A stretch of 54,529 bases of DNA from Sphingomonas sanxanigenens (GTDB lineage: Bacteria > Pseudomonadota > Alphaproteobacteria > Sphingomonadales > Sphingomonadaceae): contig QFNN01000006.1 in assembly GCA_003240855.1 (NCBI GenBank), positions 1 through 54,529 on the forward strand, written 5' to 3'. Under the pieces are notes generated by a model. The model ran no database searches, was not told where the DNA came from, and was given only the letters and a program-made list of their open reading frames with translations. Position 1 is the first letter of the stretch. Each line of letters starts with the position of its first letter. This document shows positions 15,356 through 24,855 of the stretch, piece by piece. A program made the translations under genes and the position numbers.

Positions 15356-17208
15356 ACCCGTCGCCGATGGTCGCGCTGGTCGGCAACCCCAATGCCGGCA
15401 AGAGCGCATTGTTCAACGCGCTGACCGGCGCGCGCCAGAAGGTCGGCAACTATCCCGGCGTAACGGTCGAGCGCCATTCAGGCAGGATGGCGCTGCCCGA
15501 TGGCCGCCCGGTCGAGCTGGTCGACCTGCCCGGCACCTACAGCCTGGAGCCGTCCAGCCCGGATGAAGCGGTGACGCGCGATGTGGTGATGGGCGCGCAG
15601 GCTGGCGAGCGCCTGCCCTCGGCGCTCGTCATCGTCGTCGACGCCTCCAACCTCGACAATCATCTGCGCTTCGCGCTTCAGCTCATCGCGCTCGGCCTGC
15701 CCACCGTCGTCGCGCTCAACATGATCGATCTCGCCCGCCGCGACGGGCTGGAGATCGACACGCGCAAGCTTTCGCAGGCGCTCGGCGTCCCGGTGATCGA
15801 GACGGTGGCGGTGCGCAAGAAAGGCATTGACGAACTGAAGGCGCAGCTTGCCGACATGCTGGGCGACGGCGCGACGCCGATCCGCCCCGGCGCAGGCGAA
15901 CGGCATGAGGACATCGTCACGCTTCAGCGCCGCGCCCGCGCGGTCGCCGCCGCCGCGACCATATCCGAAGGCGCGGCGCGGCGGGTGACGCATCGGCTCG
16001 ATTCGATCGCTCTGCATCCGGTATTGGGACCGATCATCCTCGCTGCGCTGATGTTCGTCATGTTCCAGGCGGTGTTCGCCTGGTCCGAAGCGCCGATCGG
16101 CTGGATCGAAGAAGGCATGCAATGGCTGTCCGACACGGTCTCTGCAGCCATGCCCGAGGGGTTCATCCGGTCGCTGATCGTCGAGGGGCTGATCGCGGGC
16201 GTGGGCGCGGTCGTCGCCTTCCTGCCCCAGATCCTGATCCTTTTCGGCTTCATCCTCGTGCTCGAAGCGTCGGGCTATATGGTCCGCGCCGCCTTCCTGA
16301 TGGACAGGCTGATGGCGCGCGTCGGCCTTTCGGGGCGCGCCTTCATCCCGCTGCTGTCCTCCTTCGCCTGCGCGGTGCCCGGCATCATGGCGACGCGCAC
16401 GATCGAGGACCCGAAGGACCGGCTGACGACGATCCTCATCGCGCCGCTGATGACCTGTTCGGCGCGGCTGCCCGTCTATACGCTGATCATCGCCGCCTTC
16501 ATTCCCAACCGCGCGGTGTGGGGCGGAATCGGGCTGCAGGGGCTGGTGCTTTTCTGCCTCTACATCGCCGGCATTTTCGGCGCGCTGCTTGTCGCCTGGG
16601 TGCTCCGCCGCACCGTGACCAAGGGGCATGGCAGCGGGTTCATGATGGAAATGCCCAAATATCAGTGGCCGCGCCTTCGCGACGTGATGCTCGGCCTGTG
16701 GCAGCGCACGGTCATCTTCCTCAAGCGCGCGGGCACGATCATCGCCGCGACCACCGTGGTGCTCTGGCTGCTCGCCAGCTTCCCGCAGGCGCCGGAAGGC
16801 GTGAAGCAGAGCGACTATTCCTTCGCCGGCCGCATCGCGTCGGGGATCGAGACGGTAGTGCGCCCGATCGGCTTCAACCACGAAATCGCGCTGGCGCTGC
16901 TCCCCGCCATGGCGGCTCGCGAGGTCGCGGTCTCGGCGATCGCGACGGTCTATGCGATCGATTCCTCGGACGAGGACAGGATGACCGTGTCGCTCGAGCA
17001 ACGGCTGCAGGGCCGCTGGTCGCTGCCGACCGCGCTCGCCTTCCTCGCCTGGTTCGTCTTTGCGCCGCAGTGCATCTCGACGATCGCGGTGACGCGGCGC
17101 GAAACCAATGGCTGGAAATGGCCGCTCTTCATGGTCGGCTATCTGTTCGTCATCGCCTATGCGGCGGCGGGCCTGACCTTCTGGGCGGCGACGGCGGCAG
17201 GGCTTTGA
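15352..17208 (+). CDS. feoB: Ferrous iron transporter FeoB, short form
   Basis: 618 residues. Inner-membrane Fe2+ transporter with an N-terminal G-protein domain: G1 GNPNAGKSALFN (about residues 8-19), G2 region YPGVTVERHSG, G3 DLPGTY, G4 NMID. A helical spacer follows, then Gate-type membrane segments with SSFACAVPGIMATRTIEDPK and PLMTCSARLPVYTLII. Shorter than the ~770-residue enterobacterial protein, as is common in alphaproteobacteria. Translationally coupled to feoA; no feoC seen. Confidence 0.96.
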   Translation: MNPSPMVALVGNPNAGKSALFNALTGARQKVGNYPGVTVERHSGRMALPDGRPVELVDLPGTYSLEPSSPDEAVTRDVVMGAQAGERLPSALVIVVDASNLDNHLRFALQLIALGLPTVVALNMIDLARRDGLEIDTRKLSQALGVPVIETVAVRKKGIDELKAQLADMLGDGATPIRPGAGERHEDIVTLQRRARAVAAAATISEGAARRVTHRLDSIALHPVLGPIILAALMFVMFQAVFAWSEAPIGWIEEGMQWLSDTVSAAMPEGFIRSLIVEGLIAGVGAVVAFLPQILILFGFILVLEASGYMVRAAFLMDRLMARVGLSGRAFIPLLSSFACAVPGIMATRTIEDPKDRLTTILIAPLMTCSARLPVYTLIIAAFIPNRAVWGGIGLQGLVLFCLYIAGIFGALLVAWVLRRTVTKGHGSGFMMEMPKYQWPRLRDVMLGLWQRTVIFLKRAGTIIAATTVVLWLLASFPQAPEGVKQSDYSFAGRIASGIETVVRPIGFNHEIALALLPAMAAREVAVSAIATVYAIDSSDEDRMTVSLEQRLQGRWSLPTALAFLAWFVFAPQCISTIAVTRRETNGWKWPLFMVGYLFVIAYAAAGLTFWAATAAGL

Positions 17209-17294
17209 TCCGTAACTGGGGATAAGTGCCCGCGCCGGTTGAACGGCCGCGCGGGACTCGCTAGCCACATCATAATTTCGCGAAGGAGCAAGAC

Positions 17295-17828
17295 GTGGCA
17301 GGCAGCGTCAACAAGGTCATATTGGTCGGCAATCTCGGCAACGATCCCGAGGCGCGGTCGCTCAACAATGGCGGCGAGGTCGTCAATCTCTCGATCGCGA
17401 CGTCGGAGCGGTGGAACGACCGCGACGGCCAGCGCCAGGAACGCACCGAATGGCACCGCGTCGTGATTTTCAACGAGAATCTCGGCAAGATCGCCAAGCA
17501 ATATCTGCGCAAGGGATCCTCGGTTTATCTCGAAGGCCAGCTCCAGACGCGCAAGTGGCAGGATAATAACGGGCAGGACCGTTATTCGACCGAGGTCGTG
17601 CTCCAGCGCTTCCGCGGCGAACTGGTGCTGCTGGGCGGGCGTGACGAAGGCGGCCGCGGCGGCGGTGGCGGCGGCGGCTGGGACGATGATCGCGGCGGCT
17701 TCGCGGGCGGTCAGTCGTCATCGGGCGGCTATGGCCAGTCGCGCGGAAGCTCGGGCGGCGGCCAGGGCGGCGGGTCGCGCGGCCCCAGCCCATTCGACAG
17801 CGATCTCGACGACGACGTTCCGTTCTGA
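17295..17828 (+). CDS. ssb: Single-stranded DNA-binding protein
   Basis: 177 residues. N-terminal OB-fold (1-~110): GSVNKVILVGNLGNDPEARS, EWHRVVIFNENLGKIAKQYL, GSSVYLEGQLQTRKWQD. Then a glycine-rich flexible linker and the acidic tip DSDLDDDVPF, which recruits partner proteins. Start ATG 17295 after AAGGAG. Stands alone; next gene on this strand is 830 nt away. Confidence 0.97.
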   Translation: MAGSVNKVILVGNLGNDPEARSLNNGGEVVNLSIATSERWNDRDGQRQERTEWHRVVIFNENLGKIAKQYLRKGSSVYLEGQLQTRKWQDNNGQDRYSTEVVLQRFRGELVLLGGRDEGGRGGGGGGGWDDDRGGFAGGQSSSGGYGQSRGSSGGGQGGGSRGPSPFDSDLDDDVPF

Positions 17829-17935
17829 CGCCCTGCGGGCAAGGCCTGCAGGACGATCTGTTGAACGCGGCGTCAGGCGCGGACGCTACCCGCGCGCCGC
17901 GAGGCGGCGGAAAACCGGGTGTCATCCATGAAGCT

Positions 17936-18004
17936 GGCAGGTCTAGCGTCCCCGAAGGGACAGCGCGCCCCGGTGAACCGCCGACCGTTGGCCTGCCGCG
18001 CTAG
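17936..18004 (+). other. Unassigned spacer with nested inverted repeats (possible structured RNA)
   Basis: Between ssb and bamE (17829-18044) no gene is supported. It holds a perfect hairpin GTCCC-CGAA-GGGAC (17948-17961), and two longer-range pairs that would cross each other: GGCAGG (17936-17941) with CCTGCC (17992-17997), and CTAGCG (17943-17948) with CGCTAG (17999-18004). Crossing pairs suggest a pseudoknot or alternative folds. It does not match SRP RNA, tmRNA, RNase P RNA or a riboswitch as far as could be judged by eye. Strand is assumed. Confidence 0.25.
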
Positions 18005-18044
18005 CATGATGCGCGGCCGGCGTGCGATCCCGGCCCCGGCCGCC

Positions 18045-18533
18045 TCAGGGCGTACGGCCGTCGCGCCCGCCGCCGCTGCCGCCCGGGATTGTCCCGACCT
18101 GGCCGATATTGCCGAACAGATCCTCGAAGAAGCCGCGCTTGCGGCCCAGTGACGGCGTCACCTTGCCATAGGGATGGATCTTCGAGACCAGTTGCATCCC
18201 CATATTGTCGACGGTGGCGACGTTGCCGGCGCCGTCGAAGCTGACATGCAATATCTGCTGTTCGACCGGGTGGGGCGTCGAGAAGGCGAGCTGGCGAGTC
18301 TCGCGCGAGACATAATACCAGTCATTGTCAGTGAACTCGCCCCGGAAACTCGGATGGCCGAGCGTCTTGGTCACCGATTCCTTATTGTCGACGCCGGGCG
18401 CAATCGTCGCGACGAGCGTGGGATCGAAATAATAGCCCTGATGACCGCGCACCTGCGTGCAACCGCCAAGCGCCGCCGCCGCCAGCAGAAGGGCGGCCAG
18501 TGCCGGCGTGCGCCGCGACGTCGAAACCATCAT
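18045..18533 (-). CDS. bamE: Outer membrane assembly lipoprotein BamE (OmlA/SmpA)
   Basis: 162 residues from ATG 18533 (a second ATG follows at 18530), with GGAG just upstream. Lipoprotein signal peptide with lipobox LGGC: PALAALLLAAAALGGC, lipidated at Cys. The mature BamE fold is seen in TIAPGVDNKESVTKTLGHPS, NDWYYVSRETRQLAF and VSFDGAGNVATVDNMG. BamE stabilises the BamABCD machine that inserts outer-membrane beta-barrels. Glycine-rich C-terminal tail (GGSGGGRDGRTP). Divergent from the chaperone gene at 18658. Longer in-frame starts to 18638 are rejected because they would bury the signal peptide. Confidence 0.92.
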   Translation of the reverse strand: MMVSTSRRTPALAALLLAAAALGGCTQVRGHQGYYFDPTLVATIAPGVDNKESVTKTLGHPSFRGEFTDNDWYYVSRETRQLAFSTPHPVEQQILHVSFDGAGNVATVDNMGMQLVSKIHPYGKVTPSLGRKRGFFEDLFGNIGQVGTIPGGSGGGRDGRTP

Positions 18534-18657
18534 GCTCTCCAAATCCACTTCACGCCCGATACTCGTCATACAGGGCGTTGCATCGCGCGCCCGACGCCTC
18601 AATATGCGGTGAATTGCGCCCGAACAAGGGCGCGGCATTGATCCGGAGCCTGAACGC

Positions 18658-19179
18658 TTGGCGATCCTCGACCGACTGTTCCGCCGTGGCGACGACCGCG
18701 CGGCGCTGAATCCCCTCTACAGCGCCGTCGTGCGCGCCGGCCGCGCGCCACACTGGTATGTCGAAGGCCGCGTGGCGGACACGATCGACGGGCGCTTCGA
18801 CATGCTCGCGACAATCCTGTCGGTCGTGCTCGTCCGCATGGAAGCGAGCGATGCGTTGCGCGCGCCTTCAGTGCGTCTCACCGAATTGTTCATCGACGAT
18901 ATGGACGGCCAACTGCGCGAGATCGGCATCGGCGACGTCGTCGTCGGCAAGCATGTCGGCAAGCTGCTGGGCGCGCTGGGCGGCCGAATCGGCGCGATGC
19001 GCGAGGGAATGGCCCCCGGCGGCGACCTGCCGGCCGCGCTCGTCCGCAATCTCTATCGCGGCGTCGCGCCCGGTGCGGACGCGCTGGCGCATGTCGAGGC
19101 GCGGCTGCGCGCCCTCGCCGCCGGCCTTGCCGCAACGAGCGATACGGCGCTGCTCGCCGGCGCGCTGGAGGCGGCATGA
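18658..19179 (+). CDS. CBP3-like ubiquinol-cytochrome c chaperone family protein
   Basis: 173 residues from TTG 18658, giving (M)AILDRLFRRGDDRAALNPLY. The family helps assemble cytochrome b of the bc1 complex in mitochondria and is kept in alphaproteobacteria. Diagnostic: PHWYVEGRVADTIDGRFDML, ELFIDDMDGQLREIGIGDV, VGKHVGKLLGALGGRIGA. No ATG is available near the conserved N-terminus, so TTG is the supported start. Overlaps the next gene by ATGA. Confidence 0.88.
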   Translation: MAILDRLFRRGDDRAALNPLYSAVVRAGRAPHWYVEGRVADTIDGRFDMLATILSVVLVRMEASDALRAPSVRLTELFIDDMDGQLREIGIGDVVVGKHVGKLLGALGGRIGAMREGMAPGGDLPAALVRNLYRGVAPGADALAHVEARLRALAAGLAATSDTALLAGALEAA

Positions 19180-19712
19180 CCACGGCTGAATTCGCCCGCC
19201 CCGTTGCGATCGACACGATCGGCGACGGCGCCCGAACCGTCTCGATCGACGCCGGCGACAATGAGCGCGCGGCGCTTGCCCGGCGATTCGGCCTGAAGTC
19301 CATCGATTCGCTCGCCGCGCAATTCAGCATCCTGCGCCGGAACGGCTTTCCCTTCGCGGAAGGCCGGGTGACGGCCGACGTCGTCCAGTCCTGCGTGGTC
19401 ACCGACGAGCCGATCGCCGCGCATGTCGACGAACGCGTCGCGATTCGCTTCATCCCCGAAAGCGAGACTGCAGGCGGCGAGGAGGAAATCGAGCTCGAAG
19501 CCGATGATTGCGACACCATTTTCTACACGGGCGGCGCGATCGACCTGGGCGAGGCGGCGGCCGAGACCATGGCGCTCGCCCTCGATCCCTTCCCGCGCGG
19601 CCCCAATGCCGACGCGGCGCTCAAGGCCGCCGGCGTGCTGAGCGAAGGCGAAGCCGGACCGTTCGGCGCACTCGCCGCGCTCAAGGGCAAGCTGTCGGGG
19701 GAAAAAGGCTGA
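19176..19712 (+). CDS. DUF177 / YceD family protein
   Basis: 178 residues. YceD (DUF177) proteins are linked to ribosomal RNA metabolism and usually precede rpmF-plsX-fabH. Core features: RFGLKSIDSLAAQFSILRRN, GRVTADVVQSCVVTDEPI, and the acidic DTIFYTGGAIDLGEAAAETM near the end. Here it is translationally coupled to the bc1 chaperone and no rpmF or plsX follows, an arrangement seen in alphaproteobacteria. Confidence 0.85.
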   Translation: MTTAEFARPVAIDTIGDGARTVSIDAGDNERAALARRFGLKSIDSLAAQFSILRRNGFPFAEGRVTADVVQSCVVTDEPIAAHVDERVAIRFIPESETAGGEEEIELEADDCDTIFYTGGAIDLGEAAAETMALALDPFPRGPNADAALKAAGVLSEGEAGPFGALAALKGKLSGEKG

Positions 19713-19722
19713 TCCACAGCCT

Positions 19723-19798
19723 GCCGTTCGCGTCAAGCGCGGCCGGGACAAGCTCCCGACGCGCGGGCAAGCCCCCGACTTCGCGCAAGGCGAACGGC
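19723..19798. repeat. Inverted repeat between convergent DUF177 and maeB
   Basis: GCCGTTCGC (19723-19731) and GCGAACGGC (19790-19798) are exact inverted copies; inside are a smaller dyad GGGACAAGCTCCC (19745-19757) and GCGC-rich words. It fills the convergent spacer and probably ends transcription from both sides or is a decayed REP element. No T-tract. Confidence 0.5.
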
Positions 19799-19808
19799 CC
19801 CTGCCTCC

Positions 19809-22073
19809 CTACCGGGCGATCCCGGCTGCGGCGAGCACAGCCAGCGTCATCAGATCCGATGCGTTCGATCCCATGGTGGCGATCTGCACCGGCTTTTCCA
19901 TGCCGATCAGCATCGGGCCGATCACCGATTCGCCGCCCAGCTCGCGCAACAGCTTGGCCGAGATATTGGCCGACTGCAGCCCCGGCATGATGAGCACGTT
20001 GGCCGGCCCCGACAGGCGGCTGAACGGGTAGTTTTTCGCCACGTCAGGATTGAGCGCGACATCGGGCGCCATCTCGCCTTCATATTCAAAGCTTACGCGG
20101 CGCTTGTCCATCAGCTCCACCGCGTCACGGACATTGTCGAGCCATTTGCCGGGCGGGTTGCCGAAGCTGGAATAGCTGAGGAAGGCGACGCGCGGCTCCT
20201 GCCCCATGCGCCGTGCGACCGCCGCCGTGCGCTCGGCAATGTCGGCCAGTTCCTCGCCTGTCGGCCGTTCGTTGACCGTGGTGTCCGCCATGAACACGGT
20301 GTGCGCGCGCCCGACGAGCACATGGATGCCGAAGGGCGCCTTGCCTTCGTCGGGATTGAGCACGCGGCGTATCTCGCGCATCGACTGGGCGTAGGTGCGG
20401 GTGACGCCGGTGACCATCGCGTCGGCCTCACCCATTTCGAGCATCAGCGCGCCGAAGATGTTGCGATCGCGATTGACCATGCGCTGGCACTCGCGGCGCA
20501 GATAGCCGCGCCGCTGAAGACGGGCATAGAGCCGGTCGACCATCGCCGGGACGAGCGGCGAATGGACGCTGTTATGCACCTCGAAGCGCGAAGGATCGTC
20601 GACCCCCAGCGCACGCAGCCGATCGTGCACGTCGTCGCGCCCGATCAGCACGGGAACGCCGTAGCCGCCGTCGCAGAACTGGATCGCCGCGCGCAGCACC
20701 ACTTCCTCCTCGCCCTCGGCGAAGATCACGCGCTTGGGGTGGCTGCGTGCGGCTTCATAGGCGAGCGACAGCGTCGAGGTGGTCGGGGTCAGCCGCCCGC
20801 GCAACTGCTGGCGATAGGCCGCCATGTCGACGATGGGATGCGTCGCAACGCCCGAATCCATCGCCGCGCGCGCGACGGCGGCCGGCACGATCTCGATCAG
20901 GCGGGGGTCGAAGGGCGCCGGGATGATATAGTCGGGGCCGAAGCTGCTCGCGCGGCCGCCATAGGCGAGCGCCACTTCCTCCGGCACCTGCTGTCGCGCG
21001 AGATCGGCAAGCGCCTGCGCCGCGGCGATCTTCATCTCGTCATTGATCGTCGTCGCGCGCACGTCGAGCGCGCCGCGGAAGATGAAGGGAAAACCAAGGA
21101 CGTTGTTGACCTGGTTGGGATAGTCCGACCGGCCCGTCGCGACGATCGCATCCTGGCGGATCTTGTGGACTTCGCCGGGCGTGATCTCGGGATCGGGATT
21201 GGCCATGGCGAAGATGATCGGCTTGTCGGCCATCGAACGGACCATGTCTGGCGTCAGGGCGCCGGCGACTGACAGGCCGAGGAACACGTCGGCCCCGCGC
21301 ATCGCATCTTCCAGCGTGCGCGCATCGGTTTCGACCGCATGCGCCGACTTCCACTGGTTCATGCCTTCGGTGCGCCCCTGGTAGATGACGCCCTTTGAAT
21401 CGCACATCAGGACATTTTCGTGCGGTACGCCCATCGCCTTCACCAGTTCGGTGCAGGCGATCGACGCCGCTCCCGCGCCGTTCACGACCATGCGGACGTC
21501 CTTGATGTCGCGCCCGGTGATCTTGAGCGCGTTGATGAGCCCTGCGGCGGAGATGATCGCGGTGCCATGCTGATCGTCATGGAAAACCGGGATGTTCATC
21601 CGCTCGCGCAGCGTCTGCTCGATGATGAAGCATTCGGGCGCCTTGATATCCTCAAGGTTGATGCCGCCGAAGCTCGGCTCCATCAGCTCGACCGCGTCGA
21701 TGAAGCGATCGACATCCTCGGTCTTGAGTTCGATGTCGATCGAATCGACGTCGGCGAAACGCTTGAACAGCACCGCCTTGCCTTCCATCACCGGCTTCGA
21801 GGCGAGCGCGCCGAGATTGCCGAGGCCGAGGATCGCGGTGCCGTTCGAGATGACGGCGACGAGATTACCCTTGGCGGTATAATCATAGGCGGTGGCCGGA
21901 TCGGCGGCGATCGCGCGGACGGGCACGGCGACGCCCGGCGAATAGGCCAGGCTCAGGTCGCGCTGGGTCGCCATCGGCTTGGTCGCCACGATCTCGATCT
22001 TGCCCGGGCGACCGTCCGAATGGAACAGCAGCGCCTCGCGCTCCGAAAACTGGACGTTCGATCCCTCGCTCAT
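19809..22073 (-). CDS. maeB: NADP-dependent malic enzyme with C-terminal phosphotransacetylase-like domain
   Basis: 754 residues. Oxidative decarboxylation of malate to pyruvate with NADPH formation. The malic enzyme half (1-~430) has AYSPGVAVPVRAI, EDIKAPECFIIEQTLRERMN, FHDDQHGTAIISAAGLINAL and the Rossmann VVNGAGAASIACTEL. The C-terminal half (~430-754) is phosphate-acetyltransferase-like (KRVIFAEGEEEVVLRAAIQF, then NIFGALMLEMGEADAMVTG and NVLIMPGLQSANISAKLL), usually regulatory and not catalytic in MaeB. Start ATG 22073 (MSEGSNVQFSEREALLFHSD). The frame is open to 22364, through the mutS start region, which is rejected. Divergent from mutS. Confidence 0.95.
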   Translation of the reverse strand: MSEGSNVQFSEREALLFHSDGRPGKIEIVATKPMATQRDLSLAYSPGVAVPVRAIAADPATAYDYTAKGNLVAVISNGTAILGLGNLGALASKPVMEGKAVLFKRFADVDSIDIELKTEDVDRFIDAVELMEPSFGGINLEDIKAPECFIIEQTLRERMNIPVFHDDQHGTAIISAAGLINALKITGRDIKDVRMVVNGAGAASIACTELVKAMGVPHENVLMCDSKGVIYQGRTEGMNQWKSAHAVETDARTLEDAMRGADVFLGLSVAGALTPDMVRSMADKPIIFAMANPDPEITPGEVHKIRQDAIVATGRSDYPNQVNNVLGFPFIFRGALDVRATTINDEMKIAAAQALADLARQQVPEEVALAYGGRASSFGPDYIIPAPFDPRLIEIVPAAVARAAMDSGVATHPIVDMAAYRQQLRGRLTPTTSTLSLAYEAARSHPKRVIFAEGEEEVVLRAAIQFCDGGYGVPVLIGRDDVHDRLRALGVDDPSRFEVHNSVHSPLVPAMVDRLYARLQRRGYLRRECQRMVNRDRNIFGALMLEMGEADAMVTGVTRTYAQSMREIRRVLNPDEGKAPFGIHVLVGRAHTVFMADTTVNERPTGEELADIAERTAAVARRMGQEPRVAFLSYSSFGNPPGKWLDNVRDAVELMDKRRVSFEYEGEMAPDVALNPDVAKNYPFSRLSGPANVLIMPGLQSANISAKLLRELGGESVIGPMLIGMEKPVQIATMGSNASDLMTLAVLAAAGIAR

Positions 22074-22219
22074 GCCACCGGCTCTCCTTGTCATTGCCTT
22101 TGCCATAGCCGGGCGGGCCGCAACGGCGGAAGCGCTTTTCCCCAATTTTTGTGACGATAGCCGCATCGGGCGCACGCATCGCTGTTTCCCGCGCGCGGGC
22201 GGACGGCTAGTCAGGGGCG

Positions 22220-24817
22220 ATGCACGCACCGGCCAAAAACGCTGCCCCGACCCCGATGATGGCGCAATATCTGGCGCTGAAGGCGGAAGCGGGCGATTGC
22301 CTGCTCTTCTACCGCATGGGCGATTTCTTCGAGCTTTTCTTTGACGACGCGCGCGCCGCCGCACAGACGCTGGACATCGCGCTCACATCGCGCGGCGAGC
22401 ATCTGGGCGAGCCGATCCCGATGTGCGGCGTGCCCGTCCATTCGGCCGAATCCTACCTGGCCCGCCTGATCCGCGGCGGCCACCGCGTCGCGATCGCCGA
22501 GCAGACCGAAAGCCCGGCCGAGGCCAAGGCGCGCGGATCGAAGGCGCTCGTCGCGCGCGCGATCGTGCGTTTCGTGACGGCGGGGACGCTGACTGAGGAA
22601 GCATTGCTCGATTCGCGCGCCGCCAACTGGCTGGTCGCGGTCGGCGAGGCGGGCGGCCAGATCGGAATCGCCGCCGCCGACATCTCGACCGGGCGCTTCG
22701 AGCTGGCCAGCGCGCCGCGCGCCGCGCTTGACGCCGAGCTGGCGCGCTACGGCGCGGCGGAGGTCGTCGCGCCCGAAGGCTTCGACCTGCCCGATGTGGT
22801 GATGCGCCCGCGCGGCGGCTTCGACAGCGCAGGCGGCGAGGCAAGGCTGAAAACGCTCTACGGCGTCGCGACGCTCGACGGGCTGGGGCAGTTCAACCGC
22901 GCCGAGCTGGCGGCGGCGGGCGGCCTCGTCGCCTATCTCGATCATGCCGGCAAAGGCAGCCTGCCTTTCCTCCAGCGCCCCGTCGCGCGAGGCCGATCAG
23001 CCTATATGATGATCGACGCCGCGACGCGCGAAAGCCTTGAGCTGACGCAGGCGCAGGCTGGCGGCCGCACGGGCAGCCTGCTCGACTGCATCGACCGCAC
23101 CGTCACCGGCGCTGGCGCGCGGCTGCTTGCCGCCGATCTCGGTGCGCCGCTGATGGACCGCGCCGCGATCGAGGACCGGCTCGATCTGGTCGATCATTAC
23201 GCCCGCGATGGCGGCGCGCGCGACGCCATGCGCGGCGCGCTCCGCGCCTTGCCCGACATTGGCCGCGCACTCGGCCGCCTCGTCGCGGGGCGCGGCGGCC
23301 CCCGCGATCTGGCGCAGCTTCGCGACGGGCTGGGCGAAGCGCGGCTGATGCGCGAGCGCCTGGCGAAAAGTGACGCCATGCCGCCTCTGCTGAAGGCGCT
23401 GCTCCCGGCCTTCGACGGACATGGCGCGCTGGTCGACCGGCTGTCGCGCGCCCTGGTGCCCAGCCCGCCGCTCGACGCCTCGCAGGGCGGCTATATCGCC
23501 GAGGGCTATGACGCCGCGCTTGACGATCTGCGTCTGCAGGGCGGCGACGGCCGGCGCGCGATCGCCGCGTTGGAGGCGCGCTACCGCGACCAGACCGGCA
23601 TCGCCTCGCTCAAGATCCGGCATAATGGCGTGCTGGGTTATCATGTCGAAGTCGCGGCGCGGAACGCCGATCCGCTGATGCGCGCCGAATCGGGCTTCAC
23701 TCACCGCCAGACGCTGGCCGGCGTCGTGCGCTTCAATGCGCCCGATCTGCACGAGCAGGCGCAGCGCGTCGGGCAGGCGGGCGCGCATGCGCTCGCCGCC
23801 GAGCAGGCGCATCTGGAGGAACTGGTGACGCTGGCGGTGGAGCGCCGCCACGCCATCGCCGCCACCGCCGACGCGCTCGCCCGGCTCGACGTCGCGAGCG
23901 CGCTGGCCGAACTGGCCGTCACGCTCGGCTGGTGCCGTCCGCTGCTCGTCGACCAGCCCTGCATCGAGATCGAGGGCGGGCGCCACCCCGTCGTCGAGGC
24001 GGCGGTCGCGCGGACGGGGGAGCGCTTCGTCGCCAATGACTGCCGGTTGACCGAACAGTCACGGCTGTGGCTCGTCACCGGCCCCAACATGGGCGGCAAA
24101 TCGACCTTCCTGCGCCAGAATGCGCTGATCGCCGTGCTCGCGCAGGCAGGCGGATTCGTGCCTGCGACCAGCGCGCGCCTGGGGCTGGTCGATCGCCTGT
24201 TCAGCCGCGTCGGCGCGTCGGACAATCTCGCCCGCGGCCGATCGACCTTCATGGTCGAGATGGTCGAAACCGCCGCGATCCTCGCACAGGCGACCGAGCG
24301 CAGCTTCGTAATCCTCGATGAGGTAGGGCGCGGCACGAGCACCTATGACGGGCTCGCCATCGCCTGGGCGGTGGTCGAGGCCGTGCACGAGACCAATCGC
24401 TGCCGCTGCCTGTTCGCCACCCATTATCACGAGCTGACGCGGCTGGCCGACCGGCTCGACGCGCTGTCGCTCCATCACGTTCGCGCGCGCGAGTGGAAGG
24501 GCGACCTCGTCCTGCTCCACGAACTCGCCGATGGGCCCGCCGACCGCAGCTACGGCCTTGCCGTCGCCAAGCTGGCGGGCCTGCCCCCCGCCGTGCTCGC
24601 CCGCGCGCGCGATGTCCTGAAGAAGCTCGAGGCCGGGCGCGAGAAAACCGGCGGGATCGCCGCTGGTCTCGACGATCTGCCGCTATTCGCGGCGGCGGCG
24701 GAGTCCGAGCCTGCCGTCGATCCGCTGCGCGAAGCGCTGGCGGCGATCGACCCAGATGCGCTCGCCCCGCGCGAGGCGCTGGAAGCGCTATACCGTCTCA
24801 GAACAATGCTCGATTGA
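22220..24817 (+). CDS. mutS: DNA mismatch repair protein MutS
   Basis: 865 residues. Mismatch-recognition ATPase. The N-terminal mismatch-binding Phe-x-Glu motif lies in FYRMGDFFELFFDDA (about residues 30-44). Connector and lever domains follow, including LEARYRDQTGIASLKIRHN. The ATPase has Walker A GPNMGGKSTFLRQN, the GASDNLARGRSTFMVEM loop, Walker B FVILDEVGRGTSTYDGLAIA, and FATHYHEL. A late LAGLPPAVLARARDVLKKLE helix matches the dimerisation region. Ends at a hairpin terminator. Confidence 0.98.
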   Translation: MHAPAKNAAPTPMMAQYLALKAEAGDCLLFYRMGDFFELFFDDARAAAQTLDIALTSRGEHLGEPIPMCGVPVHSAESYLARLIRGGHRVAIAEQTESPAEAKARGSKALVARAIVRFVTAGTLTEEALLDSRAANWLVAVGEAGGQIGIAAADISTGRFELASAPRAALDAELARYGAAEVVAPEGFDLPDVVMRPRGGFDSAGGEARLKTLYGVATLDGLGQFNRAELAAAGGLVAYLDHAGKGSLPFLQRPVARGRSAYMMIDAATRESLELTQAQAGGRTGSLLDCIDRTVTGAGARLLAADLGAPLMDRAAIEDRLDLVDHYARDGGARDAMRGALRALPDIGRALGRLVAGRGGPRDLAQLRDGLGEARLMRERLAKSDAMPPLLKALLPAFDGHGALVDRLSRALVPSPPLDASQGGYIAEGYDAALDDLRLQGGDGRRAIAALEARYRDQTGIASLKIRHNGVLGYHVEVAARNADPLMRAESGFTHRQTLAGVVRFNAPDLHEQAQRVGQAGAHALAAEQAHLEELVTLAVERRHAIAATADALARLDVASALAELAVTLGWCRPLLVDQPCIEIEGGRHPVVEAAVARTGERFVANDCRLTEQSRLWLVTGPNMGGKSTFLRQNALIAVLAQAGGFVPATSARLGLVDRLFSRVGASDNLARGRSTFMVEMVETAAILAQATERSFVILDEVGRGTSTYDGLAIAWAVVEAVHETNRCRCLFATHYHELTRLADRLDALSLHHVRAREWKGDLVLLHELADGPADRSYGLAVAKLAGLPPAVLARARDVLKKLEAGREKTGGIAAGLDDLPLFAAAAESEPAVDPLREALAAIDPDALAPREALEALYRLRTMLD

Positions 24818-24855
24818 TACAAAATCAAAACGACGCATTGGAATAAAAGCAAAAT

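Noticed and set aside
15478..17268. 596-codon minus-strand frame opposite feoB
   Set aside because: His/Arg/Asp-rich shadow with no domain; feoB is unambiguous.
17829..18044. SRP RNA, tmRNA or cobalamin riboswitch in the ssb-bamE spacer
   Set aside because: A short AGACCTGCC match on the minus strand recalls a B12 box, but the other conserved segments are missing. No SRP or tmRNA core is present.
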